Shown piece by piece: positions 1 to 7,428 of a stretch of 50,954 nt of DNA (position 1 is the first letter of the stretch; each line of letters starts with the position of its first letter). This stretch comes from an uncultured Bacteroides sp. (GTDB taxonomy: Bacteria; Bacteroidota; Bacteroidia; Bacteroidales; Bacteroidaceae), in contig USPQ01000014.1 in NCBI GenBank assembly GCA_900556625.1, positions 1 through 50,954 on the forward strand. Direction: 5' to 3'. The notes below the pieces were generated by a model. That model did not search any database. It was not told where the DNA came from and was given only the letters and a program-made list of their open reading frames with translations. A program made the translations under genes and the position numbers.

Positions 1-14
1 ACGAATGGCATCAT
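1..14 (-). CDS. possible 5' end of a gene leaving the window
   Basis: Two consecutive ATG codons at 14-12 and 11-9 on the minus strand open a frame that runs off the window edge (reads MMPF). A TAnnTTTG box lies about 70 bp upstream, at 86-93. The frame is also open upstream of the ATGs, to a possible TTG start at 77, so a longer N-terminus is possible. Too little is visible to name a product. Confidence 0.3.
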
Positions 15-85
15 GTCTGCCTTAACTTCCCTATTAAATTCTTCAGCTGTTGTACAAATTACTTTTTCAATTAACAAAATCGAGC

Positions 86-93
86 CAAATATA
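86..93 (-). promoter_or_regulatory. candidate Bacteroides -7 promoter box
   Basis: The minus strand reads TATATTTG, matching the Bacteroides -7 consensus TAnnTTTG. It lies just upstream of the partial gene at the window edge. No clear -33 TTTG was found, so the assignment is tentative. Confidence 0.35.
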
Positions 94-179
94 CAAGTAT
101 ATCATCAATTACAAAAATAATAAGGCTTTAAAAGTTTTCAAATATAGGAAAGTTTCCACAAGAGAAGTTCCGCATCCGA

Positions 180-1406
180 CTATAAAAGTCTTTTACTCAA
201 ATAGCGTACCGGATACCACACAGAAAGGAATCCGACAGTCAGAACGGTTATGAAGACAAGCACAACATCCCACGCATGAACACTGACAGGGTAGGCGTCC
301 ACGATAAAAGTACCACCGCCTCCACCTAGCGAAATTACGCCAAATTTCTGCTGGACAAAACATAAAATTAATCCGAGAATAATACCGGAGATAGCACCAA
401 AAAGAGAAATAAGACGTCCCTCAAATAAGAATATCCGGGAAATAAGTTTATCATTAGCCCCCAGACTGCGTAATGTTACAACATCATCTTTTTTATCCAG
501 TATCAGCATAGAAAGAGAACCGATCACATTAAAACAGGCAATCATAAGGATAAAAGTCAAAAATAGATAGGAGATCAGTTTCTCAATTTCCATAATACGG
601 AACACATCCGCCTGCTGCTGATAACGGTCCTGAACAACAAAATCATCTCCCAACATTTTTTCGATCTTAGATTGTACAGATGAGACGTTTGCACCGGATT
701 TTAATTTCAGCTCTATCGCAGAAACCTCCGTGGTATAATCCAGCAGTTGTCGGATAAAATCAAGAGAGGTAAGAATATATTTACCATCATACAGCTGTTG
801 ATTCACGACAAACACCACTCCGGGAGAATAAAGATAGTCACGTTTAAAGGAAGCACCGGGATTTGCCATATTTACTTTGGCATTCCGTTTGGGAAGATAA
901 ACCTGAAGCGGATCGACAAATTCCAATCCTGTACCTAAAGTGGCCACGAGTTCCACTCCCATAATCCCGTAATTCACAATCGAATCATGCAAGAGAAACT
1001 CACCGGCTCCATAAAGTATACTGTCAATCTCGGTCAATTCCTCAAAGTTATCTTCTACACCCTTCAAAACAGCCATAGTCTGACGGTCTTTATACTGTAC
1101 CATTGCATTCTCTTCGAGCGTTTCTGTAGATACAGCCACTTCGGGAAGCGCACAAACAGCGCGAATCCGTTCATCTTGCCCGTCAAAAACCTTCCCTTCA
1201 CGAACCACAATTTTCAACTGCGGATCGAAAGCGGTGAAAAAGCTGGCCACCATATCCTGAAAGCCGTTAAAAACAGAGAGTGTACAGATCAACGCCAATG
1301 TAGCAAGGGCCACTCCGCACACAGAAATGCCGGATATGATATTAATAGCATTATGTTTCTTTTTCGAAAAAAGATAACGCCGGGCTATATAGAAGGGGAA
1401 ATTCAC
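180..1406 (-). CDS. LolE/FtsX-type ABC transporter permease
   Basis: This 408-residue inner-membrane permease has the MacB/FtsX layout. One membrane segment sits near the N-terminus (about residues 20-46), then a large periplasmic domain (about 47-275), then three membrane segments (about 277-303, 332-354 and 378-402). Proteins of this type in Bacteroidota are annotated as lipoprotein-releasing (LolC/LolE-like) permeases that work with a separate ATPase, to extract lipoproteins from the inner membrane. The ATPase partner is not in the window. It is the last gene of the aroQ-pyk-methyltransferase-rbfA operon, 17 bp after rbfA. A glycine run (about 361-365) precedes the last segment. The family is clear; the lipoprotein-release role is inferred from the family. 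Confidence 0.85.
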   Translation of the reverse strand: MNFPFYIARRYLFSKKKHNAINIISGISVCGVALATLALICTLSVFNGFQDMVASFFTAFDPQLKIVVREGKVFDGQDERIRAVCALPEVAVSTETLEENAMVQYKDRQTMAVLKGVEDNFEELTEIDSILYGAGEFLLHDSIVNYGIMGVELVATLGTGLEFVDPLQVYLPKRNAKVNMANPGASFKRDYLYSPGVVFVVNQQLYDGKYILTSLDFIRQLLDYTTEVSAIELKLKSGANVSSVQSKIEKMLGDDFVVQDRYQQQADVFRIMEIEKLISYLFLTFILMIACFNVIGSLSMLILDKKDDVVTLRSLGANDKLISRIFLFEGRLISLFGAISGIILGLILCFVQQKFGVISLGGGGGTFIVDAYPVSVHAWDVVLVFITVLTVGFLSVWYPVRYLSKRLL

Positions 1407-1423
1407 CTCTGCAATGAATTATT

Positions 1424-1756
1424 TCATTTCAGCAATGAGTCAATCTTCTCGATATAATCCAACGAATCATCCACAAAGAACTTCAGTTCAGGGATAATAC
1501 GTAGCTGATAACGAACACGAGTACCCAGTTCATAACGAATGGATTTCATATTATCATTGATATTCTTCACCATTTCTTCTGCTTTCTCAGAAGGAAAAAC
1601 ACTGAGATAAACACGGGCAATACTCATATCCGGACTAATGCGCACAGCACTAACCGATACCAACGTCCCATGCATCGCCTTTGTCTGCAACAGGAATATC
1701 TCACTCAGTTCTTTCTGCAACAAGCGGGATATCTTATTCTGTCTAGTTGTTTCCAT
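1424..1756 (-). CDS. rbfA: 30S ribosome-binding factor A
   Basis: This 110-residue protein has the RbfA pattern: an N-terminal helix (ETTRQNKISRLLQKEL), a central strand region with VSAVRISPDMSIARVY, and the late motif LRIIPELKFFVDDSLDY. RbfA is a small KH-like protein that binds the free 30S subunit and helps late maturation of 16S rRNA, especially during cold adaptation. The length is normal for the family. It lies 12 bp downstream of the methyltransferase gene and 17 bp upstream of the permease gene, so it is almost certainly cotranscribed with both. Confidence 0.93.
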   Translation of the reverse strand: METTRQNKISRLLQKELSEIFLLQTKAMHGTLVSVSAVRISPDMSIARVYLSVFPSEKAEEMVKNINDNMKSIRYELGTRVRYQLRIIPELKFFVDDSLDYIEKIDSLLK

Positions 1757-1768
1757 AAATCTACTCCT

Positions 1769-2407
1769 TTACTTTTTTCTTATAATCGTTAACCCATCAC
1801 GTAAGGGTAATATTACTTTCTCCACCCGTTCATCTTTGGCTACAAGATCATTAAAAGCCTTAATGCCGATGGTCTGGGCGTCCGTATTACGGGGTTGTTC
1901 CAACACATGACCATCCCACAACGTATTGTCAGCTATCATATATCCTCCTTCGGAAAGATGAGCCAACGTCATTTCGTAATACTCAATATATTTACGTTTA
2001 TCACCGTCAATAAAAGCCAGATCAAACGTAACGCCCAAATCGGGAACAAGTTCCAAGGCATCACCTATATAGAAACGGATTTTATCTGCAAATGGCGATT
2101 TTTCAAGCCACGGACGGGTAAAGTCCTCTTGTTCATCATTTATTTCAAAGGTATGCAACATTCCGCCCTCCGACAAACCTTCTGCCAGACAAAGAGCGGA
2201 ATATCCGCTATACGTCCCGATCTCCAGTATCTGCCGAGGCCGAATCATCTTCACAAACATCTTCAACATCCGCCCCTGCAAATGCCCGGAAGCCATACGG
2301 GGACGAAGCAATTTTACGTGCGTATCCCGATACAGCGCTTTCAAATAATCGCTTTCGGGATCAATATGTTGCAGAATATATTCGTCAATAGATTCAGTCT
2401 CTTGCAT
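1769..2407 (-). CDS. SAM-dependent O-methyltransferase
   Basis: This 212-residue class I methyltransferase belongs to the catechol/caffeoyl-CoA O-methyltransferase-like family. SAM-binding motif I is LEIGTYSGYS (residues 61-70). The acidic metal/substrate positions of this family appear at AFIDGDKRKY (131-140) and DNTLWDGHV (160-168). Relatives transfer a methyl group to a hydroxyl in a divalent-metal-dependent way, but the natural substrate of the bacterial housekeeping members is generally unknown. It sits 14 bp after pyk and 12 bp before rbfA in a tight operon, which gives no specific clue to substrate. No signal peptide is seen, so it should be cytoplasmic. Confidence 0.88.
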   Translation of the reverse strand: MQETESIDEYILQHIDPESDYLKALYRDTHVKLLRPRMASGHLQGRMLKMFVKMIRPRQILEIGTYSGYSALCLAEGLSEGGMLHTFEINDEQEDFTRPWLEKSPFADKIRFYIGDALELVPDLGVTFDLAFIDGDKRKYIEYYEMTLAHLSEGGYMIADNTLWDGHVLEQPRNTDAQTIGIKAFNDLVAKDERVEKVILPLRDGLTIIRKK

Positions 2408-2421
2408 ACAGCCTGTTCTTT

Positions 2422-3879
2422 TTACAGATAACGGTTATTATTAGGCAATACGGTATCTTCCGCATGCTTCAACGCATCCTCCACCACATTTATTTCGAGG
2501 AAGGAAGTTTGCGTACCTTCTTTACCACTACTCAAATAGCCTACCATATCCGTTGGCTGCAAACGTCCTTCTTTCAACAGGCGGCGCAGGGCTGCAAAAT
2601 AGTATTCCTGCCCGTTTGCGAGTTCCGGCATATAGATCGCTTCCACACCATAAGAAAGAGCCAGATGCCGCATCGTCTTTTCCTTATAACAAATAGCCAA
2701 TACCGGATACTTGCCACGGAAAGCAGCCAGATTGCGTGCTGTACGTCCGCTATAACTGTCGGTAATGATCGCACGTATCTTTAACTTAGATGTAGCTTTT
2801 ACAGCCTGTTTGGCAAGGAAAGCCGTAACATCATTACTGTTTTCATCCAACGGGATACGAATATCATTTTCTTCCAGTTTATCTTTTTCAGCCTGAGCCG
2901 CAATCTTAGTCATTGTTTTCACCGCATCCACCGGATACTTACCATAAGCAGTTTCACCACTCAACATCAAAGCGTCCGTACGATAATAAATTGCATTGGC
3001 AATGTCAGTAACTTCCGCACGAGTAGGACGAGGATTGTTAATCATCGTATGCAACATTTGCGTAGCAACGATCACCGGCTTCTTTGCCAGGATACATTTA
3101 CGAATCAGCACACGCTGGATTCCCGGAATGCGTTCCTGAGGGACCTCAATACCTAAATCACCACGGGCAACCATAACGCCGTCGGCTACTTCCAGTATCT
3201 CATCAATATTATCTACGCCTTCCTGATTTTCAATCTTGGCAATAATCTTAATGTCACTATTATGAGCATCTAGAATCGCACGAATATCAAGTACATCCTG
3301 ACGATTGCGCACGAAAGAGTGAGCGATAAAATCAATATCCTTTTCGATAGCATAAAGGATATTGTTACGGTCTTTTTCCGTCAAGGAAGGAAGATTGATA
3401 CGAACACCCGGAACATTCACGCTCTTACGGCTTCCCAAAGTAGCTTCGTTCTTCACTTCACAAAGCAAATAATCAGCGGTTTTATCAATGACTTCCAGTT
3501 CCAGATCACCATCGTCAATCAAAATCGTACCACCGATATTCAAATCGTGTACGAAATTGGGATATGAAACAGCAATACACTCACGGGTAGTTTCAAGTTC
3601 CGGATTACCTACAATCTTTACTTTCTCACCTATTTTATATGGAATCGGTTCTGCATTGGCAGTCGTACGGACTTCCGGTCCTTTCGTATCCATTAGAATC
3701 GCAATACGATTGGACACGGTACGTACATTTGCAATCAGAGCTTCAAAACCTTCACGGCTGGCGTGCGCAGTATTCATACGCACCACATTCATTCCAGCTT
3801 CAAAGAGCTGTTTTATAAAATCCACATCACAACGTCTATCCGAAATAGAAGCCACAATCTTAGTCTGTTTCAATAACAT
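2422..3879 (-). CDS. pyk: pyruvate kinase
   Basis: This 485-residue enzyme converts phosphoenolpyruvate and ADP to pyruvate and ATP in the last step of glycolysis. Hallmarks are TKIVASISDRR at the N-terminus, the phosphate/metal loop LMDTKGPEVRTT, the active-site block KIENQEGVDNIDEI followed by VARGDLGIEVP, and the helix ATQMLHTMINNPRPTRAEV, then a C-terminal allosteric-type domain. The Glu in TKGPE that goes with K+-dependent enzymes is present. The usual RLNFSH motif reads RMNTAH, so the Ser of NFS is Ala. It lies 28 bp downstream of aroQ and 14 bp upstream of the methyltransferase gene, in one operon. Confidence 0.95.
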   Translation of the reverse strand: MLLKQTKIVASISDRRCDVDFIKQLFEAGMNVVRMNTAHASREGFEALIANVRTVSNRIAILMDTKGPEVRTTANAEPIPYKIGEKVKIVGNPELETTRECIAVSYPNFVHDLNIGGTILIDDGDLELEVIDKTADYLLCEVKNEATLGSRKSVNVPGVRINLPSLTEKDRNNILYAIEKDIDFIAHSFVRNRQDVLDIRAILDAHNSDIKIIAKIENQEGVDNIDEILEVADGVMVARGDLGIEVPQERIPGIQRVLIRKCILAKKPVIVATQMLHTMINNPRPTRAEVTDIANAIYYRTDALMLSGETAYGKYPVDAVKTMTKIAAQAEKDKLEENDIRIPLDENSNDVTAFLAKQAVKATSKLKIRAIITDSYSGRTARNLAAFRGKYPVLAICYKEKTMRHLALSYGVEAIYMPELANGQEYYFAALRRLLKEGRLQPTDMVGYLSSGKEGTQTSFLEINVVEDALKHAEDTVLPNNNRYL

Positions 3880-3907
3880 AGTCTTTCTACCTATTATATA
3901 TTATACC

Positions 3908-4330
3908 TTATTTATTTTCTAACAATGCCTCCAGCGCCAACCTATATGAGTTCAGTCCAAAGCCGCAAATCACCCCTTTGCAGGCACAAGCAATCATCGA
4001 CACATGCCGGAAAGACTCACGACTATGTACATTGGAGATATGCACCTCGATAACCGGAGACGTCACAGAGCGAATAGCATCCTGCAAAGCAATGGAAGTA
4101 TGCGTATAAGCACCCGCATTCAGAATAATCCCGTCCACGTCAAATCCTACCTGCTGTATGCAGTCAATCATCTCTCCCTCAATATTCGATTGAAAATAGT
4201 CGATCTCCACGTCAGTGTATCTTTTGCGAAGTTCAGCCAAATAATCTTCAAATGTAACGCTTCCATATATGGAAGGTTCACGCTTACCCAACAGATTTAT
4301 ATTCGGGCCATTAATAATTTGTATCTTCAT
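3908..4330 (-). CDS. aroQ: type II 3-dehydroquinate dehydratase
   Basis: This 140-residue cytoplasmic enzyme dehydrates 3-dehydroquinate to 3-dehydroshikimate in the shikimate pathway. Type II hallmarks are the N-terminal NGPNINLLGKREPSIYGS with the catalytic Tyr/Arg loop, NAGAYTHTSIALQDAI, and EVHISNVHSRESFRHVS with the catalytic His. I chose the ATG at 4330, which gives MKIQIINGPN, the standard start of the family. The frame is open 19 codons further upstream, but that stretch overlaps the promoter box at 4385-4392. It is first in the operon with pyk and is divergent from xerD. Confidence 0.95.
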   Translation of the reverse strand: MKIQIINGPNINLLGKREPSIYGSVTFEDYLAELRKRYTDVEIDYFQSNIEGEMIDCIQQVGFDVDGIILNAGAYTHTSIALQDAIRSVTSPVIEVHISNVHSRESFRHVSMIACACKGVICGFGLNSYRLALEALLENK

Positions 4331-4384
4331 CGCGTAATCCTCTTTTTTTATACCTTTGTATCCAAAGAACAATATTTCAAGCCA

Positions 4385-4416
4385 CAAAGATAGTGCAAAC
4401 CGAATGTAGAAACAAA
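4385..4416 (-). promoter_or_regulatory. promoter of the aroQ-pyk-rbfA operon
   Basis: On the minus strand TTTG (4416-4413) is followed by exactly 20 bp and then TATCTTTG (4392-4385), a perfect match to the Bacteroides -33/-7 form. The -33 box is only 4 bp from the -33 box of the divergent xerD promoter. Confidence 0.75.
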
Positions 4417-4420
4417 TTTA

Positions 4421-4452
4421 TTTGTATTCTGCTGAGGTGCAGCCTATCTTCG
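4421..4452 (+). promoter_or_regulatory. promoter of xerD
   Basis: TTTG (4421-4424), 20 bp, then TATCTTCG (4445-4452), a TAnnTTYG-type -7 box. The predicted start of transcription is about 16 bp before the xerD ATG. It is back to back with the aroQ promoter. Confidence 0.6.
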
Positions 4453-4475
4453 CGGAGCAAAGGTAGAAAAAAGAA

Positions 4476-5426
4476 ATGGAAATCAACGAAAAAAAGAAGA
4501 AGAAGGAACAACAGGAACTGATAATCAGAAAGTATCAGCAGTATCTCAAACTGGAAAAGTCTTTATCTCCCAACACGCTGGAAGCCTATCTTACAGACCT
4601 GGACAAATTGATGAGTTTCCTGACCTTGGAGGGCATCAACGTTCTGGAAGTGTGCCTGTCTGATCTCCAACGTTTTACAGCCGGACTACATGATATTGGT
4701 ATCCATCCCCGTTCGCAGGCCCGTATCCTGTCAGGGATCAAATCATTCTTCCGTTTCCTGCTTATGGCTGATTATTTGGAGGCTGATCCCAGCGAATTGC
4801 TGGAAGGGCCCAAAATAGGCTTCAAACTCCCTGAGGTGCTGACGGTGGAAGAAATCGACCGGATTATCTCTGCCGTCGACCGCAGTAAGGCCGAAGGGCA
4901 ACGAAACAGGGCTATATTAGAGACCTTATATAGCTGCGGACTTCGCGTATCAGAACTTGTCAACCTCAAGCTGTCCGATCTTTATTTCGACGAGGGCTTC
5001 ATCAAAGTGGAAGGAAAAGGCAGCAAACAACGACTTGTACCCATTTCCCCCCGTGCCATTAACGAGATAAAACTCTACTTCACCGACCGTAACCGGATCG
5101 AAGTAAAAAAAGAATATGAAGATTTTGTATTTGTCAGCCAGCGGAGAGGCAAAGGACTTTCACGAATAATGATCTTCCACATGATTAAAGAATTAGCACA
5201 AACGGCAGGTATCATCAAAAATATCAGCCCGCACACTTTCCGCCACTCTTTTGCCACTCATTTACTGGAAGGCGGAGCCAATTTGCGGGCTATTCAATGC
5301 ATGCTCGGACATGAGTCTATTGCTACAACCGAAATCTACACGCATATCGACCGTAATATGCTTCGCAGTGAGATCATTGAACATCATCCCCGAAATATCA
5401 AGTACCGGAAAGAAAAAGAGCGCTAA
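4476..5426 (+). CDS. xerD: site-specific tyrosine recombinase XerD
   Basis: This 316-residue tyrosine recombinase works with XerC at dif to resolve chromosome dimers. It has a SAM-like N-terminal core-binding domain (about residues 13-100) and a C-terminal catalytic domain with the full set of catalytic residues: R157 (CGLRVSEL), K181 (VEGKGSKQR), H253 and R256 (SPHTFRHSFATHL), H279 (MLGHES) and nucleophile Y288 (TEIYTHID). A lysine-rich N-terminal extension (EINEKKKKKEQQ) precedes the first domain. It lies among housekeeping genes, with no attachment sites or cargo nearby, which favours the chromosomal Xer role over a phage or transposon integrase. Confidence 0.88.
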   Translation: MEINEKKKKKEQQELIIRKYQQYLKLEKSLSPNTLEAYLTDLDKLMSFLTLEGINVLEVCLSDLQRFTAGLHDIGIHPRSQARILSGIKSFFRFLLMADYLEADPSELLEGPKIGFKLPEVLTVEEIDRIISAVDRSKAEGQRNRAILETLYSCGLRVSELVNLKLSDLYFDEGFIKVEGKGSKQRLVPISPRAINEIKLYFTDRNRIEVKKEYEDFVFVSQRRGKGLSRIMIFHMIKELAQTAGIIKNISPHTFRHSFATHLLEGGANLRAIQCMLGHESIATTEIYTHIDRNMLRSEIIEHHPRNIKYRKEKER

Positions 5427-5483
5427 TTTCATTAAATTATGATAAAATCAACCCCTTATCCTTATATTTATATTAAGAATTAA

Positions 5484-5491
5484 TATCTTTG
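5484..5491 (+). promoter_or_regulatory. -7 box of the OmpA/TPR lipoprotein gene
   Basis: TATCTTTG, a perfect TAnnTTTG box, lies 82 bp before the ATG at 5573 and implies a leader of about 75 nt. No clear -33 TTTG is present 20 bp upstream. Confidence 0.55.
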
Positions 5492-5572
5492 CGTTACTTT
5501 TTCTGTACTAGACAGAAAGGTGTATGTGAATACGACGATATTTCAATTACAAACATTTAATTTATACCTAAA

Positions 5573-7267
5573 ATGACTAAGAAGTTGTACTTGCCTTTAC
5601 TCATGGCAATGGTTGTTGCATTATTCTCTTCTTGCAGCAAAAAAATGGGTGAATTATCAGCTGATTACTTCACTGTTACTCCGCAGGTGCTGGAGGCAGT
5701 AGGTGGTAAAGTTCCTGCAACCATTAACGGCAAATTCCCGGAAAAGTATTTCAACAAGAAAGCAGTTGTAGAAGTAACTCCGGTTTTGAAATGGAATGGT
5801 GGCGAAGCTAAAGGCCAACCAGCGACTTTCCAAGGTGAAAAAGTAGAAGGTAACGACCAGACTATCTCTTACAAGATGGGTGGTAGCTACACAATGAAAA
5901 CTTCCTTCGACTATGTTCCTGAAATGGCTAAGTCTGAACTGTACCTCGAATTTAAAGCTACTATCGGTAAGAAAGTGGTTACTATCCCTGCTGTGAAAGT
6001 AGCTGATGGTGTCATTTCTACTTCTGAATTAGTTAACAATACATTAGGTAACGCAAACCCGGCATTGGGCGAAGACGCTTTCCAACGTATCATCAAAGAA
6101 AAACATGACGCTAACATCATGTTCTTGATCCAACAAGCTAACATTCGTTCAAGCGAGTTGAAAACTGCTAAAGAATTCAATAAAGAAGTGGCTAACGTAA
6201 ACGAAGCTGCTAACAAGAAGATCAGCAATATCGAAGTTTCTGCATACGCTTCTCCTGATGGTGGTGTAAGCTTGAATACTACACTGGCTGAAAATCGTGA
6301 AAGCAACACAACTAAGATGTTGAGCAAAGACCTGAAGAAAGCTAAAATCGACGCTCCGATCGATGCTAAATATACCGCACAGGACTGGGAAGGCTTCCAG
6401 GAACTGGTTTCTAAATCTAACATCCAGGATAAAGAGTTGATTCTCCGCGTATTGTCAATGTATCAAGATCCTGCACAAAGAGAACAAGAAATCAAAAACA
6501 TTTCTTCAGTTTACAAAACTTTGGCTGACGAAATCCTTCCTCAGCTGCGTCGTTCTCGTTTGACTTTGAACTACGAAATCATCGGTAAGTCTGACGAAGA
6601 AATCGCTAAGCTGGCTTCTTCTAATCCTTCAGAACTGAATGTTGAAGAATTGCTGTATGCTGCTACACTGACTAACGATCCTGCTAAACAAGAAGCTATC
6701 TATACTCAGGCTACAAAACAATTCCCTAACGATTACCGTGCTTTCAACAACTTGGGTAAATTGGCTTATCAGGCTGGTAACGTTGACAAAGCAGAATCTT
6801 ATTTCAAGAAAGCTGCCAGCGTTAACGCTTCTCCTGAAGTTAACATGAACTTAGGTTTGATCTCTTTGATCAAGGGTGACAAAGCTGCTGCTGAAACTTA
6901 CTTCGGTAAAGCTGCCGGCACTAAAGAACTTGGCGAATCTATGGGTAACCTGTACATCGCTCAAGGTCAATATGAAAGAGCAGTTAACTCATTCGGTGAC
7001 TCTAAGACTAACAGTGCTGCTCTGGCTCAGATCCTTGCTAAGGACTACAACAAGGCTAAAAACACATTGGCTAACGTAGAAAGACCGGATGCTTACACTG
7101 ACTACCTGATGGCTGTTTTAGGTGCTAGAACTAACAATTCTTCTATGGTAACAAGCAGCTTGAAGAGCGCAGTTGCTAAAGATCCTTCATTAGCTAAGAA
7201 GGCAGCTACTGACCTGGAATTTGCAAAATACTTCACTAATGCAGATTTCATGAGCATCGCTAAATAA
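5573..7267 (+). CDS. abundant-type lipoprotein with OmpA-like and TPR regions
   Basis: This 564-residue envelope protein starts with a lipoprotein signal peptide (lipobox Cys21 in LFSSC). Residues about 40-170 form a beta-rich region. Residues about 195-280 resemble an OmpA-like peptidoglycan-associated domain (ISNIEVSAYASPDG, then LAENRES). The C-terminal half carries tetratricopeptide-like helices (AFNNLGKLAYQAGNVDKAE; NLGLISLIKGDKAAAETYF). Codon use is strikingly uniform (GCT for Ala, GGT for Gly, AAA for Lys) compared with its neighbours, which suggests high expression. It is a single-gene unit with its own promoter and a strong terminator at 7297-7336. A structural role linking the outer membrane to peptidoglycan is inferred, not shown. 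Confidence 0.75.
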   Translation: MTKKLYLPLLMAMVVALFSSCSKKMGELSADYFTVTPQVLEAVGGKVPATINGKFPEKYFNKKAVVEVTPVLKWNGGEAKGQPATFQGEKVEGNDQTISYKMGGSYTMKTSFDYVPEMAKSELYLEFKATIGKKVVTIPAVKVADGVISTSELVNNTLGNANPALGEDAFQRIIKEKHDANIMFLIQQANIRSSELKTAKEFNKEVANVNEAANKKISNIEVSAYASPDGGVSLNTTLAENRESNTTKMLSKDLKKAKIDAPIDAKYTAQDWEGFQELVSKSNIQDKELILRVLSMYQDPAQREQEIKNISSVYKTLADEILPQLRRSRLTLNYEIIGKSDEEIAKLASSNPSELNVEELLYAATLTNDPAKQEAIYTQATKQFPNDYRAFNNLGKLAYQAGNVDKAESYFKKAASVNASPEVNMNLGLISLIKGDKAAAETYFGKAAGTKELGESMGNLYIAQGQYERAVNSFGDSKTNSAALAQILAKDYNKAKNTLANVERPDAYTDYLMAVLGARTNNSSMVTSSLKSAVAKDPSLAKKAATDLEFAKYFTNADFMSIAK

Positions 7268-7296
7268 TAGAATTACCACTCTATTTTAAATAATGA

Positions 7297-7336
7297 GAAT
7301 TGCCTGTCATATAAATGACGGGCAATTCTTTTTTTT
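7297..7336 (+). terminator. Rho-independent terminator
   Basis: Arms GAATTGCC-TGTCAT and ATGAC-GGGCAATTC form a stem of about 13 bp with one bulge and a short loop, followed directly by a T run. It lies 30 bp after the stop codon of the OmpA/TPR lipoprotein gene. Confidence 0.9.
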
Positions 7337-7401
7337 ATCCGGAGAAAACGGTTAATTAATAAAATACCCTAAAGAAAGGTTCTTTATTGTCGGCAAAATA
7401 G

Positions 7402-7409
7402 TATATTCG
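7402..7409 (+). promoter_or_regulatory. possible -7 box for the TPR/HTH gene
   Basis: TATATTCG (TAnnTTYG type) lies 20 bp before the ATG at 7429. The -33 region is not convincing. Confidence 0.35.
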
Positions 7410-7428
7410 TAATCATAGAATAGAATAT

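Noticed and set aside
987..1457. Open frame of 156 codons on the plus strand
   Set aside because: It is antisense to the LolE/FtsX-like permease gene, whose membrane topology is complete.
4331..4387. Longer aroQ N-terminus starting at 4387
   Set aside because: The extra residues MWLEILFFGYKG are not found at the start of type II dehydroquinate dehydratases, and the region overlaps the promoter.
4476..5426. XerD as the integrase of a mobile element
   Set aside because: No attachment-site repeats, tRNA target or cargo genes are nearby, and the neighbours are housekeeping genes. A chromosomal Xer role fits better.
5911..6423. Open frame of 170 codons on the minus strand
   Set aside because: It is antisense to the OmpA/TPR lipoprotein gene. 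The long frame follows from that gene's biased codon use.
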